A stretch of DNA of 64,000 nt from Scytonema millei VB511283. GTDB taxonomy: Bacteria > Cyanobacteriota > Cyanobacteriia > Cyanobacteriales > Chroococcidiopsidaceae. The stretch covers positions 248,001 through 312,000 of the forward strand of contig NZ_JTJC03000004.1 of NCBI RefSeq assembly GCF_000817735.3, read 5' to 3'. The position numbers were made by a program, and so were the translations under genes. Under the pieces are notes generated by a model. It worked only from the letters and a program-made list of their open reading frames with translations, made no database searches and was not told where the DNA came from. Shown piece by piece: positions 1-8,388 of this stretch (the stretch's first letter is position 1; every line of letters starts with the position of its first letter).

Positions 1-852
1 ATCACGAAACCCTTCAGTGAAGAAGAAGTTTTTGCCCGCGTCGAGAATAATCTGACGCTGCGGCGGTTACAACAGCAGTTGACAGAGCAAAATGCTCGCC
101 TGCAACAGGAAATTTGCGATCGCCAAAAGGCAGAGTCAGCACTGTGGCTGAGCCAGTTTTATTTAGATAAATCCAGAGATGCAATCTGTATCATTAATGC
201 CGATGCACGGTTTGTCTATGTCAATGAAGCCGCCTGTCGCATCCTGGGATATTCCCGCGCCCAACTGCTAGATATGGCTGTTTGCGATGTCAATCCCAAT
301 TTTCCATCAACAATCTGGCAGTCACATTGGCAGGAAATTCGGCAGAAAGGTTCCTTCACCTTTGAATCGACCTCACGGACTAAAGATGGTCGGGACATCA
401 GCGTGGAAATAACTGCTAATTATTTAGAGTTTAACGGTGAAGAGTACAACTGTGCGATCGTGCGCGATATCACTGCTCGCAAGCAGGTAGAAGCAGCGCT
501 GATTAGCAGAGAAGCTAAGTTTCGCCATTTGTTCGAGTTTGCGCCCGTGGGGATATTTTCTATACGCCTTTTCGATGGTTCGCTGCTAGATGCTAATCAG
601 CACTTTGGGCAAATACTCGGTTATCACGCTACAGATGCGATCGCCCAAAAATCCATAACCGATCTTTTGAGCGATCTGACTGCTCAACAGCAGATCTTGG
701 CAGCAAAACAAGCGGCGGGAAAAGTTTGCCAGTGCCAAATCCAAATCCGCAAACAAGACAGCGCGATAATTTGGGTACTGTTAGCACTACGAATTGATGC
801 CGCAGAAGATTGTTTGGTAGGCGCGATCGCTGAGATTGGCGATCGTCTTTAG
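1..852 (+). CDS. Response regulator with PAS domains, 5' end outside window
   Basis: The reading frame is open from base 1, so the gene starts upstream of the window. The first visible residues (ITKPFSEEEVFARVENNL) are the end of a CheY-like receiver: the conserved Lys-Pro and helix 5. A short coiled-coil linker follows, then two PAS domains at about residues 50-165 and 175-283 of the visible part. The second PAS ends exactly at the stop, so there is no histidine-kinase or output domain. It is either a receiver-PAS-PAS sensor that acts through partners or a protein that has lost its 3' part; an 80-bp palindromic repeat begins 25 bp after the stop. The receiver's acidic pocket cannot be checked. 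Confidence 0.75.
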   Translation: MTKPFSEEEVFARVENNLTLRRLQQQLTEQNARLQQEICDRQKAESALWLSQFYLDKSRDAICIINADARFVYVNEAACRILGYSRAQLLDMAVCDVNPNFPSTIWQSHWQEIRQKGSFTFESTSRTKDGRDISVEITANYLEFNGEEYNCAIVRDITARKQVEAALISREAKFRHLFEFAPVGIFSIRLFDGSLLDANQHFGQILGYHATDAIAQKSITDLLSDLTAQQQILAAKQAAGKVCQCQIQIRKQDSAIIWVLLALRIDAAEDCLVGAIAEIGDRL

Positions 853-876
853 ATAATACTTCAAGGTAGAAGATTC

Positions 877-955
877 GATCCCCCCAACCCCCCTTGTTAA
901 GGGGGGCTATAAGAATGGCTTTTTTCCCGCTTTTGAAGGGGGATTAAGGGGGATC
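877..955. repeat. 79-bp palindromic GATCCCCC element
   Basis: The ends are inverted repeats: the left begins GATCCCCCCAACCCCCCTT and the right ends AAGGGGGATTAAGGGGGATC. The same C/G-rich inverted core is found inside the 104-bp element at 3831-3934 and its copy at 34212, and a shorter form lies in frame in the carotenoid oxygenase gene (57754-57786). It looks like a small non-autonomous dispersed repeat. Confidence 0.75.
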
Positions 956-1022
956 TCCAAGATCTATGCATCATAACCGAGAAGTCTTCGAGCTAATGCC
1001 TGTAGCGACAAAAGCAAATCAA

Positions 1023-1203
1023 CCTGAGATTACCAGACATTTTAGCTAATAAAGGTTTTCTTTAGAATTTCAAGTTCCTTAGAGCCGCAACCACTTGTAG
1101 CTTTCCCGCTGTAGTAACCGAGCTGCAAGTATCGCTCAATCTCTCTATTTTCCTAAGATTAGGACTCAAGCAAGTCCAGAGATTTCCTGTAATGACAAAT
1201 ACA
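1023..1203 (+). repeat. Upstream module, copy A
   Basis: The block starts with CCTGAGATTACCAGA, has an ACCGAGCT motif in the middle and ends with CCTGTAATGACAAATACA. The same three sub-blocks occur in the same order and orientation at 2552-2708. The spacing between outer blocks is about 152 bp here and 128 bp in the second copy. It lies about 330 bp upstream of the HetZ-related gene. Function unknown. Confidence 0.6.
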
Positions 1204-1293
1204 GCCTATCAAATTACATTAATGAACGAAAGGTATGCAGCAACAACTTTTAAAAAGGTAAGTTTGCAGTAGATAATTTGCAAGAGTATTCAT

Positions 1294-1321
1294 GAGGGCG
1301 TGGGCGACAGCCCACACCCTC
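1294..1321. repeat. GC-rich hairpin
   Basis: Two 12-base arms (GAGGGCGTGGGC and GCCCACACCCTC) flank the loop GACA. There is no following T-run, so it looks like a dispersed palindrome rather than an intrinsic terminator. Confidence 0.5.
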
Positions 1322-1530
1322 ATCCCCAGAAATGAAAATCTATTTTCAAGTCAGTTCTAGCAATAAATATAAAACTCATGTGAGAGCTGACGATCGCACT
1401 GCTTGCATTGGTAACACTGCCTGCCTTGACGCTGCCCGTTCTTGACCGTAGCAATTGGAGTTGCAGTTAAGACATTTTATTTGTTCTAGCGAAATCATCA
1501 TTACCCTTTCAGCAACGCCAGGAGTCGCAA

Positions 1531-2463
1531 ATGCAAGTTGTCACACTACCTATAGAACCAAAATTCGATCCCAGCCAAGGTATCGCGCTCAAAGATCTAG
1601 CTCAGATTTGGCAATGGCAGTTGGCTTTTGACTATCCTAATTTCAGTACAGCTACCAAAGAGAGTATTGTCTGCTGGCTGCTGGGAAACCGTGCGGAATG
1701 CCTGAACTCAGAGCAGTTTAAACTCGCACAGCAAGGGATAGCATACCGCTACCGAATTTTGCAGAATCGTTACTTAGGACAATCGCCAGAACAGGGTTAT
1801 CGCCGCCTCTTGACCCGCTTGGGTAGTTTAGTAGTGCTACAAAATAAAATCCGCATGACGATCGCGCTCGGTCGCGATCGCCGTTGTCAAATTAGCGAAG
1901 TATTACAAGAGTTTTTGCAAGATTTACTGCAACGCGATTGTTACCTACAACAGCAAATAGCCGCGATCGCTGAATGTACGGATGACCTTCGCTTGCGAAA
2001 CGCCTTACTATTTACTGCGATCGAAGAATACTGTTTGCGACCAGTTCGCAATCAACCGCTGATCGTCTACCGCTTCATCAACTATATGCGTCGCTATGCA
2101 CCAGGAGGAGTGACGCAAGTACCGAACAGTAGTGAGATTCGGATTGTTTTTGCTCAAATTCCTACTGAAGATAGCGATCGCAGTTTCAGCTTGCTGGATG
2201 TACGAGCGATCGGGCAATACAAGGAACAAGAAGAAGCAGCAGAGCAACAGAGCGAGCGAGATGAAGTCAAACAGCAGCTATCTCAATACCTAGACCAAAA
2301 ATTGGGACATTCAGCTGTTCAATGGCTAAATTTGTACCTACAAGGACAATCGCAGCAAGCGATCGCTTCTCAGTTAAATTTGACCGCTAAAGATGTTTAC
2401 CGCTTGCGAGAAAAAGTTTGCTATCACGCTACGAGACTTTTTCAAACAGGAAACAGAAAATAG
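1531..2463 (+). CDS. HetZ-related protein (putative transcription regulator)
   Basis: 310 aa. The sequence fits the cyanobacterial HetZ-related family as I remember it: an N-terminal region with a Trp-rich start, a central EEYCLRPVRNQPLIVYRFINY block at about residues 177-197, and a C-terminal helix-turn-helix-like segment (GQSQQAIASQLNLTAKDVYRLREKV, about 272-296) resembling sigma-factor region 4. A Shine-Dalgarno-like AGGAG lies just before the ATG. HetZ itself acts in heterocyst patterning, but relatives occur in strains that do not form heterocysts, so no such role is claimed. The last residues (GNRK) come from a tandem repeat that begins at the gene end. The family call is from memory. 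Confidence 0.6.
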   Translation: MQVVTLPIEPKFDPSQGIALKDLAQIWQWQLAFDYPNFSTATKESIVCWLLGNRAECLNSEQFKLAQQGIAYRYRILQNRYLGQSPEQGYRRLLTRLGSLVVLQNKIRMTIALGRDRRCQISEVLQEFLQDLLQRDCYLQQQIAAIAECTDDLRLRNALLFTAIEEYCLRPVRNQPLIVYRFINYMRRYAPGGVTQVPNSSEIRIVFAQIPTEDSDRSFSLLDVRAIGQYKEQEEAAEQQSERDEVKQQLSQYLDQKLGHSAVQWLNLYLQGQSQQAIASQLNLTAKDVYRLREKVCYHATRLFQTGNRK

Positions 2464-2505
2464 GAGACAGAAGATTGGAGAATTCAGAATTAATGTTTGA
2501 TTTTT

Positions 2506-2533
2506 GTAGGGATGTACAGTTGTGCGCCCCTAC
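2506..2533. repeat. 28-bp palindrome family, diverged copy
   Basis: It starts GTAGGGATGTAC and ends GTGCGCCCCTAC. Better-preserved copies are at 58214-58241 (a perfect palindrome) and 63474-63501. Confidence 0.65.
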
Positions 2534-2551
2534 GACTCCTCTAGTTTATTA

Positions 2552-2708
2552 CCTGAGATTACCAGAGATTTTAGTAGCAGATATTACTACCGAGCTTTGA
2601 GTTTCTTTAAACTAAGCGCGATCGCTTCTCAAAATTTTAGTTAGTCAACCTGTGTTTTTCTGAGCTTTATTTATGAAATTCCAGAGAATTCCTGTAATGA
2701 CAAATACA
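2552..2708 (+). repeat. Upstream module, copy B
   Basis: Diverged direct copy of the block at 1023-1203: CCTGAGATTACCAGA at the left, ACCGAGCT in the middle, CCTGTAATGACAAATACA at the right. It ends 85 bp before the Mo-nitrogenase-like gene, so it could be part of its promoter. Confidence 0.6.
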
Positions 2709-2793
2709 AAGTTATAAATTAACTTAGTCAATAGAAGGATTGCTAAAAACTATAATAAATAATCGACTCGAAAATAATCAGAGGTAATAACAA

Positions 2794-3087
2794 ATGTCTG
2801 GCTTTACTATCACCTTAACTCATTTCAAATTTAATCTATTGCGATCGTCATGCCAATGGCTTGACTCTATCGAAATTCATAATAGCAGTCTAGCTCGATT
2901 GGTGTGCATCACAATCCCTGCTCGTTGTCCTTTTGAACGGGAAATAAAACTTTTCGATCGCACTATTTTTCGGATTCCGCCTCTATGCAAATTGAACCCT
3001 TTCTACGAACAAATAATTGGTCTGCGCTTCAAGTGCTTGTCCTATCTGGCGGATAAATGTGGTGAAGATGTAGCCGTTTATTGTTAG
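2794..3087 (+). CDS. Small Mo-dependent nitrogenase C-terminal domain protein
   Basis: 97 aa. It matches the cyanobacterial 'Mo-dependent nitrogenase C-terminal' family as I recall it: an N-terminal WLDSIEI segment, IPARCPFEREIKLF at about residues 46-59, IPPLCKLNPFYEQIIGLRFKCLSYLADKCGEDV at about 65-97. Four cysteines lie in conserved-looking positions. The domain name comes from similarity to a fused nitrogenase tail; free-standing copies are common in cyanobacteria and their role is unknown. There are no nif genes nearby. The ATG is preceded by AGAGGTAATAACAA, a reasonable ribosome-binding site. Confidence 0.7.
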   Translation: MSGFTITLTHFKFNLLRSSCQWLDSIEIHNSSLARLVCITIPARCPFEREIKLFDRTIFRIPPLCKLNPFYEQIIGLRFKCLSYLADKCGEDVAVYC

Positions 3088-3241
3088 TAAGTTCGAGCCT
3101 AGATGAAATATGCGGAAAGTTCTCTACATATTAATTAAACCGAAAGGATCGGGAAAAACTTATATCGGATGAAGAAATCCTTAAGGCGATCGAATTGTTA
3201 CGACCTGCTGCCTCAATTTAAATCATCTCATCAAAGTTGTT

Positions 3242-3766
3242 ATGTCGCTTGCGATCGTGGAAACCCTTGCAGACTCCCCTCTCACCCCAGAATCACCGAC
3301 TGATACCGATCTTCGAGTCTTGGCTTGCTTGGCAGAACGCAATGTGACGTGGCGTTATTCGCTGCTGTCGCGCGATCGCCTGCGAGCGATCTGTACTTTT
3401 GATGCCCCCGATGTAGAATCTGTCCGAGAATCCTATCGCAAAGGTGGCGGCATATTTAGTCGGATCTGGGCTGGGGAATTGATTCAGCCACAGGACATTC
3501 AACCACGGCGCAATCCATCGATGCTCAAGGTGATTGAAAGCACCTATCCCCCGTTCGAGCAGGAGGAGTGGAACGAAGTCAGTAGTAGAACCTTAAGCTG
3601 TTACGCCCACCGAGGAATTGAGTGGGTGCGATCTTACCTGTCGCTCGATCGCACCCGCGTTATTTGCGAATTGAACGCACCTGATACCCAGTCCATTCGG
3701 GAAGCTCAGCACCGAGCTGGAGTTTCTTTCGACCGCGTTTGGTCGGCAACGATCGTCAAACCGTAA
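3242..3766 (+). CDS. Tandem DUF4242 protein
   Basis: 174 aa built from two copies of one module, about residues 20-80 and 95-174. Each copy has the pattern: Leu/Ser, a short strand, W(R/V)xSxLSxDR, then R(A/V)IC(T/E)xxAPDxxSxRE, then FxRxW. That pattern is typical of DUF4242, a ferredoxin-like alpha+beta domain sometimes labelled nickel-binding. The second copy is the better preserved (CYAHRGIEWVRSYLSLDRTR). No signal peptide or membrane segment. An internal duplication in one chain would let a normally dimeric fold form within one polypeptide (inference). Substrate unknown. Confidence 0.65.
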   Translation: MSLAIVETLADSPLTPESPTDTDLRVLACLAERNVTWRYSLLSRDRLRAICTFDAPDVESVRESYRKGGGIFSRIWAGELIQPQDIQPRRNPSMLKVIESTYPPFEQEEWNEVSSRTLSCYAHRGIEWVRSYLSLDRTRVICELNAPDTQSIREAQHRAGVSFDRVWSATIVKP

Positions 3767-3830
3767 GAGCATGTCCTCTGGAAACACTATCATCCTACTC
3801 ACCCCCACTGGCACTTGTTAACGATTACTG

Positions 3831-3934
3831 ATACCAATTTACTCTTTGACTACGACAAAAGAGATCCCCCTAGCCCCTCCTTGATAAGGGGGGTTGGGGG
3901 GATCTTCTATAGCATAGTTTTAGTAAAATGGTAT
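3831..3934. repeat. 104-bp MITE-like element, intact copy
   Basis: Terminal inverted repeats: it starts ATACCAATTTACT and ends AGTAAAATGGTAT. The internal core is a C/G-rich palindrome (GATCCCCC ... GGGGGGATC). A second copy, also 104 bp once the insertion is removed, lies at 34212-35333 and is split by the IS982 element. The gap 3767-4090 otherwise holds only the terminator at 4061. Confidence 0.8.
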
Positions 3935-4060
3935 GACAGCAACGTACCATTCGTATCTGATTGTTATCTCAATTTTTGATATAAACAAGACCTAAAAAGC
4001 TCCAAACTAGCACCCTTATTGAGAATGAAATATGGCTGCTACAGTCTTCTGAAAACGCGA

Positions 4061-4083
4061 AAACCCTTTACTAGAAAGGGTTT
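4061..4083 (-). terminator. Terminator of the tRNA-Tyr/tRNA-Thr transcript
   Basis: Perfect 9-bp stem (AAACCCTTT with AAAGGGTTT) with a 5-base loop. On the minus strand it is followed by TTTTCGCGTTTT-like sequence. It begins 8 bases after the 3' end of the tRNA-Thr gene. Confidence 0.6.
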
Positions 4084-4090
4084 CATCCAA

Positions 4091-4162
4091 AGCCCGTGAT
4101 GAGGATTGAACTCATGACCTCACCCTTACCAAGGGTGTGCTCTACCACTGAGCTACACGGGC
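4091..4162 (-). tRNA. tRNA-Thr (GGT)
   Basis: 72 nt cloverleaf on the minus strand: acceptor GCCCGTG/CACGGGC, D arm with AGCTCAGTGGTAGAGC, anticodon stem CACCC/GGGTG around loop TTGGTAA (anticodon GGT), and a T arm with the GTTCAATCC-type loop. CCA is not encoded. It lies 22 nt downstream of the tRNA-Tyr gene on the same strand. Confidence 0.93.
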
Positions 4163-4184
4163 AAAGTTATTCTTTTTGTGGATA

Positions 4185-4266
4185 TGGGCCGAGCTGGATT
4201 TGAACCAGCGTAGGCTTAGCCAACGGATTTACAGTCCGCCCCCATTAACCGCTCGGGCATCGACCC
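4185..4266 (-). tRNA. tRNA-Tyr (GTA)
   Basis: 82 nt class II tRNA with a long variable arm: acceptor GGGTCGA/TCGGCCC, D arm GCCCGAGCGGTTAATGGGG, anticodon loop CTGTAAA (anticodon GTA), T loop GTTCAAATCC, discriminator A. It probably shares a transcript with tRNA-Thr. Confidence 0.93.
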
Positions 4267-4318
4267 ATTGAATCCACCGATTCACTATATTAACATGAAC
4301 TATCTGAGGTGACAAGGC

Positions 4319-6133
4319 TTATGTGAGCAATTCTCCAGTTTCTTGCAAAGAATGCAGACGGTGGTAAATTCCGGCTTGGTTTAATAGCTCTGTGTGGCTG
4401 CCAACTTCCACAATCCTACCGCGATCGAGGACGACAATTTTATCGGCTTCCCGTACTGTGCTAAGGCGGTGGGCGATAATGATGGTGGTGCGAGTACCGA
4501 GAATGGAACGCATAGCTAGCTGAATCGATCGCTCTGATTCGTAATCTAGGCTAGAGGTAGCCTCGTCAAAAATTAGAATGTCTGGGTTTACTAACAATGC
4601 CCTCGCGATTCCCAATCGTTGTCTCTGTCCGCCAGACAAGCGCACGCCTCTCTCACCTACTACAGTAAAATAGCCTTCAGGTAATTGCGCGATGACTTCA
4701 TCTAAACGGGCGATCGCACAAGCTTGTTCTACTTGCTCGAAAGTAGCACCACGATTGCCATAAATTAGGTTATCTAATAAACTACCATTGAATACATCCA
4801 CCTCTTGATGCACGATCGCCAACCGTCTGCGGTAAGCTGCAATATCAAATTGCCGAATATCTCGCCCATCTAGCAAGATTTGTCCTGTATTTGGTTCAAA
4901 ATAGCGATACAGTAATTTGACCAAAGTAGATTTGCCCGAACCCGATCGCCCTACTAATGCTACTGTTTGATAAGGTTCGATTAACAGATCGATCTCTGAC
5001 AAGACTGGACGTTGCGGATCGTAACCAAAAGTAACGCTAGCTAACTCTAATTTGCCTGTAAAACGATATTGAGTTACATCAGATGAAGTCTCTAAACTGC
5101 CAGCATCTTTACCTACGGGGTGTTGCATAAACTCATGCAGTCGCATCATAGAGGCATACCGACGGGCAAAAATTTCGGCAAAGTTGCTAATCGGTTCTAA
5201 CTCTGCATAAGCCATGCTAGAAACAGTCAAAGTTGTGATAAAATGCCCGAGCGAAATTTGCCCTTGAATTGTGGCTCTCAGAGTTAATCCCAATACGCCA
5301 AAAACGCACAATTGAATTACAGTTTTTTGCCAAGTTCCTAGTTTGACGTAACCTAAATGGATACGAAATAGTACGACTTTTAACTCGCGGTTGAGACGCT
5401 GGTGCTGACGTTTCAGTTCTAAGCCTTCTGTAGCAAAAGCTTTTACCGTTTTGATATTGGTGATAATTTCTGAAGTTCGACTTTCGGTATTTTCCATATA
5501 CCTATCGAGTCGTTCTTCTTGTTTAATCAACCGTGTCAAATCCTTGAGGCTAAAGCCGAGAATGATGATAAATGAAATTAGAAATAAAACAGCAATGCGC
5601 CACTCAATAAACCAAATCACTACAAAAATTCCCAGAACGCGAAACAGTTTAGGAATTAACTGTCCGGCTATTTCTGGATACGTCCAAGTGTGATTGCTTA
5701 ATCCTCTGGCTACTCGACCGGAGATTCTGCCAGGGTTGTTTACATCGTAAAATTCTAACGGCAGAGTCAGGATTTTAGCGATCGCTTTTCGCGTGTGATA
5801 CTGACGCGATCGCAAGGCTATATCCCAGTGAAACCAACCGCTCAACCACATTTGCGTCGGACCTTTGCCCACAGTGACGACAAAAATCAAACTCATCAGT
5901 ACGATTAAAGATAGGAACCGATCGCGTGGCAAATTAGTTAGTTGAGAAATGGCAACGATTGCTTCTTGAATGGGACGATCCAAGGGTTGGTTAGACAATA
6001 CATTTAATATTTGTCCGATCGCATAAGGAACCACCAAATCGACAATCTCGAAAAAACAGGCTGCGGCAATGCTAAACAGGGCGATTGTCCGCCAGGGACG
6101 ATAATACTTGAATAAGTCTTGAAATTTCGCCAT
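4319..6133 (-). CDS. ABC transporter, fused permease and ATPase (exporter type)
   Basis: 604 aa half-transporter. The N-terminal six-helix ABC membrane domain spans about residues 15-320. The C-terminal ATPase has Walker A GRSGSGKST at about 395-403, signature LSGGQRQRLG at about 499, Walker B ILIFDEATSS at about 521-530 and an H-loop IIIAHR. It is expected to homodimerise in the plasma membrane and export a lipid, peptide or drug-like substrate. No peptidase domain is present and no partner gene is adjacent, so the substrate is unknown. The ATG start is 53 bp after the last clear upstream feature on that strand. The 3' end lies 53 bp from the tRNA-Tyr gene. Confidence 0.85.
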   Translation of the reverse strand: MAKFQDLFKYYRPWRTIALFSIAAACFFEIVDLVVPYAIGQILNVLSNQPLDRPIQEAIVAISQLTNLPRDRFLSLIVLMSLIFVVTVGKGPTQMWLSGWFHWDIALRSRQYHTRKAIAKILTLPLEFYDVNNPGRISGRVARGLSNHTWTYPEIAGQLIPKLFRVLGIFVVIWFIEWRIAVLFLISFIIILGFSLKDLTRLIKQEERLDRYMENTESRTSEIITNIKTVKAFATEGLELKRQHQRLNRELKVVLFRIHLGYVKLGTWQKTVIQLCVFGVLGLTLRATIQGQISLGHFITTLTVSSMAYAELEPISNFAEIFARRYASMMRLHEFMQHPVGKDAGSLETSSDVTQYRFTGKLELASVTFGYDPQRPVLSEIDLLIEPYQTVALVGRSGSGKSTLVKLLYRYFEPNTGQILLDGRDIRQFDIAAYRRRLAIVHQEVDVFNGSLLDNLIYGNRGATFEQVEQACAIARLDEVIAQLPEGYFTVVGERGVRLSGGQRQRLGIARALLVNPDILIFDEATSSLDYESERSIQLAMRSILGTRTTIIIAHRLSTVREADKIVVLDRGRIVEVGSHTELLNQAGIYHRLHSLQETGELLT

Positions 6134-6391
6134 AATGCCTGGGAGCCGAACTCTTTAGCACGGTGCTACTGGGAAACTTATACTACACTATACTACAAAA
6201 GTTAAGTTGTGGCGATCGATCGGTAATGTTATAGGTTTGTTAAGTCAAATTGAGACTTACTCGAAGTCAACATTGCTCCCAGTCAATATTGTGTTAGTCT
6301 ACTAAAAGAAAAGTAGATTCGGTGGTAGTGTTTGTTCAATTATTCACAAGCGCCTCTCCGGAAGTACTTCGACAACACAGTGAGGGACGCA

Positions 6392-6709
6392 ATGTCAGTA
6401 TACGTAGGAAACTTGTCTTATCAAGTCGCAGAAGAAGAACTCAGCAAAGTATTTAGCGAATATGGCACCGTAAAGCGGGTGCAACTACCCACCGATAGAG
6501 AAACTGGTCGTCCGCGCGGCTTCGCTTTTGTAGAAATGGAAACAGAAGCGGCGGAAGCAGCAGCTATAGAAGCTTTAGACGGTGCTGAGTGGATGGGCAG
6601 AGAACTTAAGGTCAATAAGGCTAGACCGCGCGAAGAAAAGAGTCGTGGTGGTAGCTGGGGAAATAATCGCGGCGGTGGCGGCGGTGGTTACTCGCGCAAT
6701 CGCTACTAA
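6392..6709 (+). CDS. RNA-binding protein, Rbp type (RRM plus Gly-rich tail)
   Basis: 105 aa. One RRM at residues 1-80 with RNP2 (VYVGNL, residues 3-8) and RNP1 (RGFAFVEM, about 41-48), then an Arg/Gly-rich tail ending GGGGGGYSRNRY. It matches the cold-induced Rbp family of cyanobacteria, which bind mRNA. I start at 6392 rather than the in-frame ATG at 6332: the family begins MS(V/I)YVGNLS and a GAGGG sits about 7 nt before. The S21 gene downstream on the same strand is a frequent neighbour of rbp genes. Confidence 0.88.
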   Translation: MSVYVGNLSYQVAEEELSKVFSEYGTVKRVQLPTDRETGRPRGFAFVEMETEAAEAAAIEALDGAEWMGRELKVNKARPREEKSRGGSWGNNRGGGGGGYSRNRY

Positions 6710-6947
6710 ATTCCTTTGAGACGAAAGTAGACAGTTACAATTAGAGCAAAATTTCCAATTTCGATCGAATGCATTAGCATTTCCGACAGAACTTGCTACT
6801 GTAATTTAGCTGGATAGCTTGAAGTTCAATGTTAGTCTCGCACTCACTGTCAGGAGTGTACCAGTTTGAACGGGCAATTTAGCACAAACTCTTTCCATGA
6901 GGACGTGCAATTGCCCGATCGTCAACGCAAGTTTAGGAGGAGATACT

Positions 6948-7127
6948 ATGACCCAAGTGGTTGTGGGTGAAAATGAAAATATAGAATCGGCATTACGTAG
7001 GTTTAAGCGTCAAGTCTCGAAGGCTGGGATTTTTCCAGATTTAAGACGACTGCGCCACTTTGAAACTCCAATTGAAAAGCGCAAGCGCAAAGCGATCGCC
7101 AGAAGACGTAAGAGAAGCCGCTTTTAA
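6948..7127 (+). CDS. rpsU: 30S ribosomal protein S21
   Basis: 59 aa, very basic. It begins [19 protein letters not shown] and ends [16 protein letters not shown], the S21 pattern. The start is fixed by a strong Shine-Dalgarno (TAGGAGGAG) 6 nt before the ATG; an upstream in-frame ATG at 6897 has none. S21 helps mRNA selection on the small subunit, and its pairing with a cold-shock Rbp gene suggests shared control of translation under chill (inference). The stop codon overlaps by 4 nt the stop of the convergent gene on the minus strand. Confidence 0.92.
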   Translation: MTQVVVGENENIESALRRFKRQVSKAGIFPDLRRLRHFETPIEKRKRKAIARRRKRSRF

Positions 7128-7921
7128 AGATCTGTTTGCGGGGAAAATTCCAAGCGGTAGCGATAGAGAGCAATGGGGCGATCGCCCGCTTTAAAGTAAT
7201 CTGGATCTTGAGCAGATAAGTAAACAGCCGTAAACTGGTCGGCGACAATTTTAACAGCAGAATTGGGTACGTAGTGATATGCGGTTGTCGATTCTACTTG
7301 GTTGAAATAGGGACGCACCCTATTACCGCGAAATTGCTGCCCGAATACTTCTGTAGTAACATATCCATTTTCTGCTGTCGCTTCTGTAGTACGACCAGTT
7401 ACAACTGAAATGAGTTGGCGATCGCCCTGTAATAAAGTAATCTGACGGTTAGGCGAGTCTGGATCGACTTTTACTGCTTTCACAGTGCGATCGCCTAAGT
7501 ATGCTCTTGCTAGACTTAGACCATTAAAAGCTCGATCTGCTACCACAGCCGATTTTACCTTCACGGCCTGGGGAATTAACTTTAAGGGTTGTCCAATTAA
7601 GGGCTGTCCGAGTAAGTTTTGCTTGATAAATTTGACTTGAAACTGGACTGGTTGGTTCAAATAACGCCGATTACCTTCAAATCCAGGGGTAGTAATCTCT
7701 GGGGCTAAAGGAGCAACCAAATCAACTAAAGTACTTTTTACTATCCAAGTTCCTGCCATCCACTCTGGATAGACTAAATCGCCAGATGCAACCTGTACCG
7801 TAGGCTTATTATCCCACTTAGGAAAGGTTGCAATGCGATCGCTTAATTGTCCGGCATTAGCTTCACCTATCCAGAATAAGAATAAAATTAGAGTTAGGGA
7901 TAGTAACCGAGTTTTTTTCAC
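7124..7921 (-). CDS. DUF6816-like secreted protein
   Basis: 265 aa if started at the GTG at 7921, giving [23 protein letters not shown], a clean signal peptide with an A-N-A cleavage site. A TTG at 7942 would add seven residues. The mature part has the conserved [42 protein letters not shown] block typical of a cyanobacterial and plastid family (DUF6816, from memory), probably a beta-rich lipocalin-like fold. Likely located in periplasm or thylakoid lumen. Function unknown. It converges on rpsU with a 4-nt overlap and lies just downstream of the ChuX-like gene on the same strand. Confidence 0.65.
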   Translation of the reverse strand: MKKTRLLSLTLILFLFWIGEANAGQLSDRIATFPKWDNKPTVQVASGDLVYPEWMAGTWIVKSTLVDLVAPLAPEITTPGFEGNRRYLNQPVQFQVKFIKQNLLGQPLIGQPLKLIPQAVKVKSAVVADRAFNGLSLARAYLGDRTVKAVKVDPDSPNRQITLLQGDRQLISVVTGRTTEATAENGYVTTEVFGQQFRGNRVRPYFNQVESTTAYHYVPNSAVKIVADQFTAVYLSAQDPDYFKAGDRPIALYRYRLEFSPQTDL

Positions 7922-7950
7922 GAGAAAGTTTTTCAACCACAAAATTTCAA

Positions 7951-8358
7951 TTACAAACTTTCAACTGGTACTGGTTCCCATACTTCACCATACTTTTCTC
8001 GCAGGGAATGCCAATTGTCTACCTGTCCGGGTTCGTATTCTCCTGGCTTACCCCATTGGAGAAATAAACTCAAAGCAGGCTGACTTTGTTTATCTAATAA
8101 TCGAATTGCATATGTTGTAAAATTACCCCGCTTCGCTTCTCCAGTCTCGAACTTAACTTGCTGAATTTCATCCATATTCAAGTGAAATTCAAAGTCCTCG
8201 GCGTGCATATTTGCATATTTGCCTTTGGGTAATTCCGCATAGAACAGTTTTTGTATCTTACTGCGGACTTCTAAAACACCCGCGCTGCTAGTGACAATGA
8301 TACGCAGGGTAGAGAGGCTTTCGCAGGCTTCCAAGAATTCTTTTAATGTTGCAGACAT
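7951..8358 (-). CDS. ChuX/HutX-like heme-utilisation family protein
   Basis: 135 aa, soluble. The order of elements (RIIVTSSAGVLEVRSKI, then an HAEDFEFHLNMDEIQQVKFETGE strand pair, then TTYAIRLLDKQSQPALSLFLQWG) follows the ChuX/HutX heme-carrier fold as I recall it: VILEVKG, SGHI, TASIRFFNxxG, MFKVFLG. A heme role is therefore possible but not shown; other proteins of this fold do not bind heme. ATG start. It probably forms an operon with the gene below it (about 30 bp gap). Confidence 0.45.
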   Translation of the reverse strand: MSATLKEFLEACESLSTLRIIVTSSAGVLEVRSKIQKLFYAELPKGKYANMHAEDFEFHLNMDEIQQVKFETGEAKRGNFTTYAIRLLDKQSQPALSLFLQWGKPGEYEPGQVDNWHSLREKYGEVWEPVPVESL

Positions 8359-8388
8359 GAGGAGATCGAGGGCTAAGGCTGTTATTTG

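Larger units (their letters stand above)
853..1530. other. Intergenic region with repeats, no gene seen
   Basis: No convincing coding sequence. It contains a 79-bp palindromic repeat (877-955), a hairpin of two 12-base arms at 1294-1321, and a block at 1023-1203 that recurs in diverged form at 2552-2708 upstream of the Mo-nitrogenase-like gene. The remainder is AT-rich and probably holds the promoter of the HetZ-related gene. Confidence 0.6.
2464..2793. other. Intergenic region, regulatory repeat and palindrome
   Basis: It contains a diverged copy of the 28-bp GTAGGGGCGCAC palindrome (2506-2533) and upstream module copy B (2552-2708). An AGAGG ribosome-binding-like motif precedes the ATG at 2794. 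A 60-codon ORF across 2418-2600 is made of repeat sequence and is not called. Confidence 0.55.

Noticed and set aside
2418-2600. 60-codon ORF after the HetZ-related gene
   Set aside because: Overlaps the gene end and is made of repeat sequence.
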